From an uncultured Eubacteriales bacterium (GTDB lineage Bacteria > Bacillota > Clostridia > Lachnospirales > Lachnospiraceae), in NCBI GenBank assembly GCA_900549105.1, contig URND01000017.1, positions 1 to 34,291 of the forward strand: DNA of 34,291 nucleotides, given 5' to 3'. The translations under genes were made by a program, and so were the position numbers. A model generated the notes under the pieces. The model was not told where the DNA came from, made no database searches, and saw nothing but the letters and a program-made list of their open reading frames with translations. This document shows, piece by piece, positions 31,547 through 34,291 of the stretch (the stretch's first letter is position 1; each line of letters opens with the position of its first letter).

Positions 31547-33100
31547 TTATTCAGCAAGACCCATTAATTCGTCTTTAAAGAGACGAGCGTCCATTAATTT
31601 TGGTTCGCCATCCATCTTTGGTACGAAATCCATAAGGTCAAGAATCTGAGTCTGCAAATCGATACCAGGTGCGATTTCTGTTAAGTAAACGCCATCCGGA
31701 CGAAGTTCGAATACAGCTCTTTCAGTAATGTAAACTACTGGCTGACCAATCTTGGCAGCGTATGTACCGGAGAAGGTAATCTGTTCAACTTCCTTAACAA
31801 ATTTTTTGGACTTACCTTCCTGAGTAATCTCAAGTTTTCCATCACCTGTGGCAATCTTAAGACCACCGGTTGTGAATGTACCAAGATAGTAAACTTTCTT
31901 AGCATTCTGGGAAATATTGATAAATCCGCCGCAGCCGGCGATACGGCCGCCAAATTTACTAACGTTAAGGTTACCCTTTTCATCAACCTGTGCAAGACCA
32001 AGGAATGCCTGGTCGATACCGCCGCCATCATAGAAGTCGAACTGGTATGGCTGATCAAGGATACAGTCAACGTTAACAGAACCTGCGAAACGAGAGCCGC
32101 CCTGAGGAACACCACCCACAGGACCTGCCTCTACAGTTAATGTCATCCAGTCGCCGATGCCTTCTTCGTTTGCAACAGCAGATACGAATTCCGGAACACC
32201 AATACCGAGGTTAACAACAGCGCCCTTCTGTAATTCCATAGCTGCACGACGTGCAATGATTTTCTTAGCATCCAGTTTTGGAGCTTCAAGAGAACCAAGA
32301 GGAACACGGAAATCACCTGTCATAGAACCGTCATATTCCTGTTTGTAAATCTGAGCATTGTCATCGCCTTCAGCGAGGATAACAGCGTCTACATAGATAC
32401 CAGGAATCTTGACAATTCTTGGGTCAAGGCTGCCGTCAGCAACGATTTTTTCAACCTGAACAAATACTTTACCGCCATTGTTCTTTGCACACTGTGCAAG
32501 GGAAGTAGCGTCAAGCGTACAAGCTTCTTTTTCAAGAGAAATGTTACCGGATTCATCGGCGTATGTACCACGGATAAAGGTTACATCCAGTGGCTGAGAT
32601 TTGAAGAGAAGTTTTTCTTCGCCTTCAATCTCAATAAGTTTAACGATATCTTCGGTGGTTTTGGAGTTAACCTTAGCACCTTCGATACGTGGGTCAACAT
32701 ATGTGTTCAAACCAACATGTGTAATTGTACCAACACGTTTACCTGCAGCATCACGAATCATCTGAGCCATAGTGCCCTGTGGCAGATTGTATGCTTCGAT
32801 TTTGCCTTCGATAGCCATAGTACGGAGTGTTGGAGCCAAATTGTAATGACCGGCAATCAGACGTTTAACCATGCCTTCATGGGCGAAATGGTCGGAACCT
32901 GTGCCGGCTCCTGCGCCCTGTCCGGCAACGGTGAAAATTGTCAAATCCTTTGGATGCCCTGTTTCAAGGAATCTCTGTTCCAGCGCCCGGTTCAATGTTT
33001 CGGAAAGTCCAGCCTGAACAAATCCTTCAGTATTGATCACTGCTCCGTCTGGAACCTGAGCAGCAGCTTCAGCTGCTGTGATAATTTTTACTTTTGCCAT
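31547..33100 (-). CDS. Acyl-CoA:acetate/propionate CoA-transferase (Pct/YdiF type)
   Basis: A 517-residue family I CoA-transferase with both halves fused. It moves CoA between short acids such as acetate, propionate, lactate and butyrate through a glutamyl-CoA intermediate. The catalytic Glu324 is in TLTVEAGPVGGVPQGG, at the same number as in the Clostridium propionicum enzyme as I remember it. Other marks are HFAHEGMVKRLIAGHY, IRGTYADESGN, YQFDFYDGGGIDQAFLG, GRIAGCGGFINI and ITERAVFELRPDG. Start ATG 33100 behind GGGAGG. It follows the crotonase gene after 71 bases on the same strand. Confidence 0.92.
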   Translation of the reverse strand: MAKVKIITAAEAAAQVPDGAVINTEGFVQAGLSETLNRALEQRFLETGHPKDLTIFTVAGQGAGAGTGSDHFAHEGMVKRLIAGHYNLAPTLRTMAIEGKIEAYNLPQGTMAQMIRDAAGKRVGTITHVGLNTYVDPRIEGAKVNSKTTEDIVKLIEIEGEEKLLFKSQPLDVTFIRGTYADESGNISLEKEACTLDATSLAQCAKNNGGKVFVQVEKIVADGSLDPRIVKIPGIYVDAVILAEGDDNAQIYKQEYDGSMTGDFRVPLGSLEAPKLDAKKIIARRAAMELQKGAVVNLGIGVPEFVSAVANEEGIGDWMTLTVEAGPVGGVPQGGSRFAGSVNVDCILDQPYQFDFYDGGGIDQAFLGLAQVDEKGNLNVSKFGGRIAGCGGFINISQNAKKVYYLGTFTTGGLKIATGDGKLEITQEGKSKKFVKEVEQITFSGTYAAKIGQPVVYITERAVFELRPDGVYLTEIAPGIDLQTQILDLMDFVPKMDGEPKLMDARLFKDELMGLAE

Positions 33101-33171
33101 TTTAGATAAGCCTCCCTAAAGTTATGTATTATTAACGTTTTTCTTATAGATGTCAGTAAAATCAGTTAAAA

Positions 33172-33948
33172 TTAGAAATCTGTCAATGTTCTGCCGCGTT
33201 TTTCAAGGAAAGCTGTCATGCCCTCTTTCTTATCATTTGTGGACATTGTAAGACCGAATAAGTTAGCTTCAAGGGATAAACCGTTGTTAAGGTCCATATC
33301 AAGACCCATGTTGATAGCCTGTTTAGCGATAGAAACAGCGTAGCTGCCTTTGTCGATGATCTTAGCTGCGATCTTCTTACAGAAGTCAATCAGTTCTTCC
33401 TGAGATACAACATGGTTAACAAGGCCGATTTCGTATGCTCTCTGAGCGCTGATCATATCACATGTGTAGATCATCTCTTTAGCAATACCTTTGTTTACTA
33501 AACGAGGAAGTCTCTGTGTTCCGCCGAAACCTGGGATAATACCAAGGCCTGTTTCAGGCTGAGCAAATTTAGCGTTGTCAGATGCTACACGGAAGTCACA
33601 GGACATGGAGATTTCACATCCGCCGCCTAAAGCAAATCCGTTAACAGCTGCGATTGTAACCTGACGCATGTTTTCAAGTCTTCCGAAAGCTTCTTTAGCT
33701 TTAAGACCGAAAGCACGGCCTTCAACTGGGTTCTGATTAACCATTTCGGAGATATCAGCGCCTGCTACGAAGGATTTCTGTCCGGAACCTGTTAAGATAA
33801 CAACTTTGATGTCATCTCTTGCTTCGATTTCTTTCAGGCATTCGTTAAGTTCAACGATTGTTTCTGTGTTCAAAGCGTTTAATGCCTTTGGACGATTGAT
33901 AGTTACCACTGCGATTTCGTTTTCGACTTCCATTAATAAATTGTTCAT
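33172..33948 (-). CDS. crt: Crotonase / enoyl-CoA hydratase
   Basis: Adds water to crotonyl-CoA or removes it from 3-hydroxybutyryl-CoA. At 258 residues it has normal length. The oxyanion loop GADISEM and both catalytic glutamates, Glu112 (GGGCEISMSCD) and Glu132 (QPETGLGIIPGFGG), are present, so it should be active. ATG 33948 is chosen for AGGAGG seven bases upstream; the open frame runs 18 codons further left without a ribosome site. First gene of the leftward operon, with a perfect promoter. Confidence 0.94.
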   Translation of the reverse strand: MNNLLMEVENEIAVVTINRPKALNALNTETIVELNECLKEIEARDDIKVVILTGSGQKSFVAGADISEMVNQNPVEGRAFGLKAKEAFGRLENMRQVTIAAVNGFALGGGCEISMSCDFRVASDNAKFAQPETGLGIIPGFGGTQRLPRLVNKGIAKEMIYTCDMISAQRAYEIGLVNHVVSQEELIDFCKKIAAKIIDKGSYAVSIAKQAINMGLDMDLNNGLSLEANLFGLTMSTNDKKEGMTAFLEKRGRTLTDF

Positions 33949-34034
33949 AATGTCGCCTCCTAAAAATATTTGGTTGATAGTTTCATGCAAAACGCTTGCC
34001 ATAAAAAGATTTTCATGCTAATTACTATACAAAA

Positions 34035-34063
34035 ATTATAACGCCGATGTATATTAATGTCAA
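34035..34063 (-). promoter_or_regulatory. Promoter of the crt/CoA-transferase operon
   Basis: Minus strand TTGACA (34063-34058), 17 bases, TATAAT (34040-34035), both perfect. The leader is about 80 bases. TTTGTATAGTAA on the minus strand right after the -10 resembles the palindrome at the bcd start, and GCAAAACGCTTGC (33987-33999) is a partial cre-like site. Confidence 0.92.
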
Positions 34064-34291
34064 TGATTTTCTCGTTAAAAAAATGGCAGAATTCAAGTTT
34101 CATGTATAGAAAAAAACAGGAATTTTTTGGACATTTTTACGGTTATGTTGAATTCAAAGGAATTCAAATATTAAAATAAATGGTAAAAAAGGTAAAAAAG
34201 ATTGACAATGCGTCGAAAAACCTTTATTTTATTTAGTAAGCCTGCAAATAAAAAGTCAAGGCTAAATTTATGAAAATTGAAAATTTTATAC
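34064..34291 (+). promoter_or_regulatory. A/T-rich spacer with a rightward promoter
   Basis: No gene seen. TTGACA (34202-34207), 17 bases, TATTTT (34225-34230) points to a gene beyond the right edge. GAATTCAA occurs at 34089, 34150 and 34160, the last two 10 bases apart. Confidence 0.55.

Noticed and set aside
33987..34000. cre site for CcpA in the crt leader
   Set aside because: The core AAGCGT fits, but three consensus positions fail on either strand reading; kept only as a remark.

Overview
This 34.3 kb window comes from a low-GC Gram-positive anaerobe, most likely a gut-type Clostridia member (Lachnospiraceae-like). The grounds are strong AGGAGG ribosome sites, TTG/GTG starts, a folate operon of Firmicutes type, an [FeFe]-hydrogenase maturase, a bcd-etfB-etfA block and a propionate-type CoA-transferase. 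I cannot name the species from sequence alone.

Layout, left to right. (1) 2-12313 (+) is one tightly packed run of ten genes, several with stop/start overlaps: a 5'-truncated RlmI-like rRNA methyltransferase, folC, folE, an HD-domain hydrolase, folP, a folB-folK fusion, an adenosine-deaminase-like protein that has lost its catalytic residues, pheA, a DUF815 ATPase, a Ppx/GppA-HD protein and ppk1, closed by two hairpins. (2) 12434-14401 holds a leftward hendecad-repeat coiled-coil gene, tRNA-Gly(GCC) with an ideal promoter, and an Rpn-type PD-(D/E)XK nuclease. (3) 14463-17022 is a lactate permease with promoter and operator-like repeats plus its FCD-type GntR regulator. (4) 17056-20683 has hydF, then on the minus strand rhuM and the two halves of a ThrE amino-acid exporter. 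(5) 20841-24052 has a DegV protein, then an XRE regulator diverging from a PatB/MalY C-S lyase across a perfect inverted repeat. (6) 24072-27325 is a bcd-etfB-etfA operon with a consensus promoter and tandem terminators. (7) 27409-30092 has vanZ, a LysR regulator, an unlisted small ORF and a DUF1847 protein. (8) 30121-34063 (-) is a crotonase/CoA-transferase operon with a consensus promoter, followed by a GntP-type permease broken by a one-base frameshift.

The genes suggest two themes. The left third makes folate cofactors and phenylalanine and handles polyphosphate. The right half is organic-acid and acyl-CoA energy metabolism: lactate and a GntP-type substrate are imported, an acid is activated by the CoA-transferase, (de)hydrated by crotonase and reduced by the electron-bifurcating Bcd-EtfAB complex. 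That these act together is inference; their shared high-expression codon style supports it.

The most interesting points are the zinc-retaining but catalytically stripped deaminase-like protein inside the folate operon, the HD protein positioned to fill the missing pterin phosphatase step, the Ppx-like protein without its expected glutamate next to ppk1, the operator candidates at lctP, bcd and crt, and the frameshifted permease.
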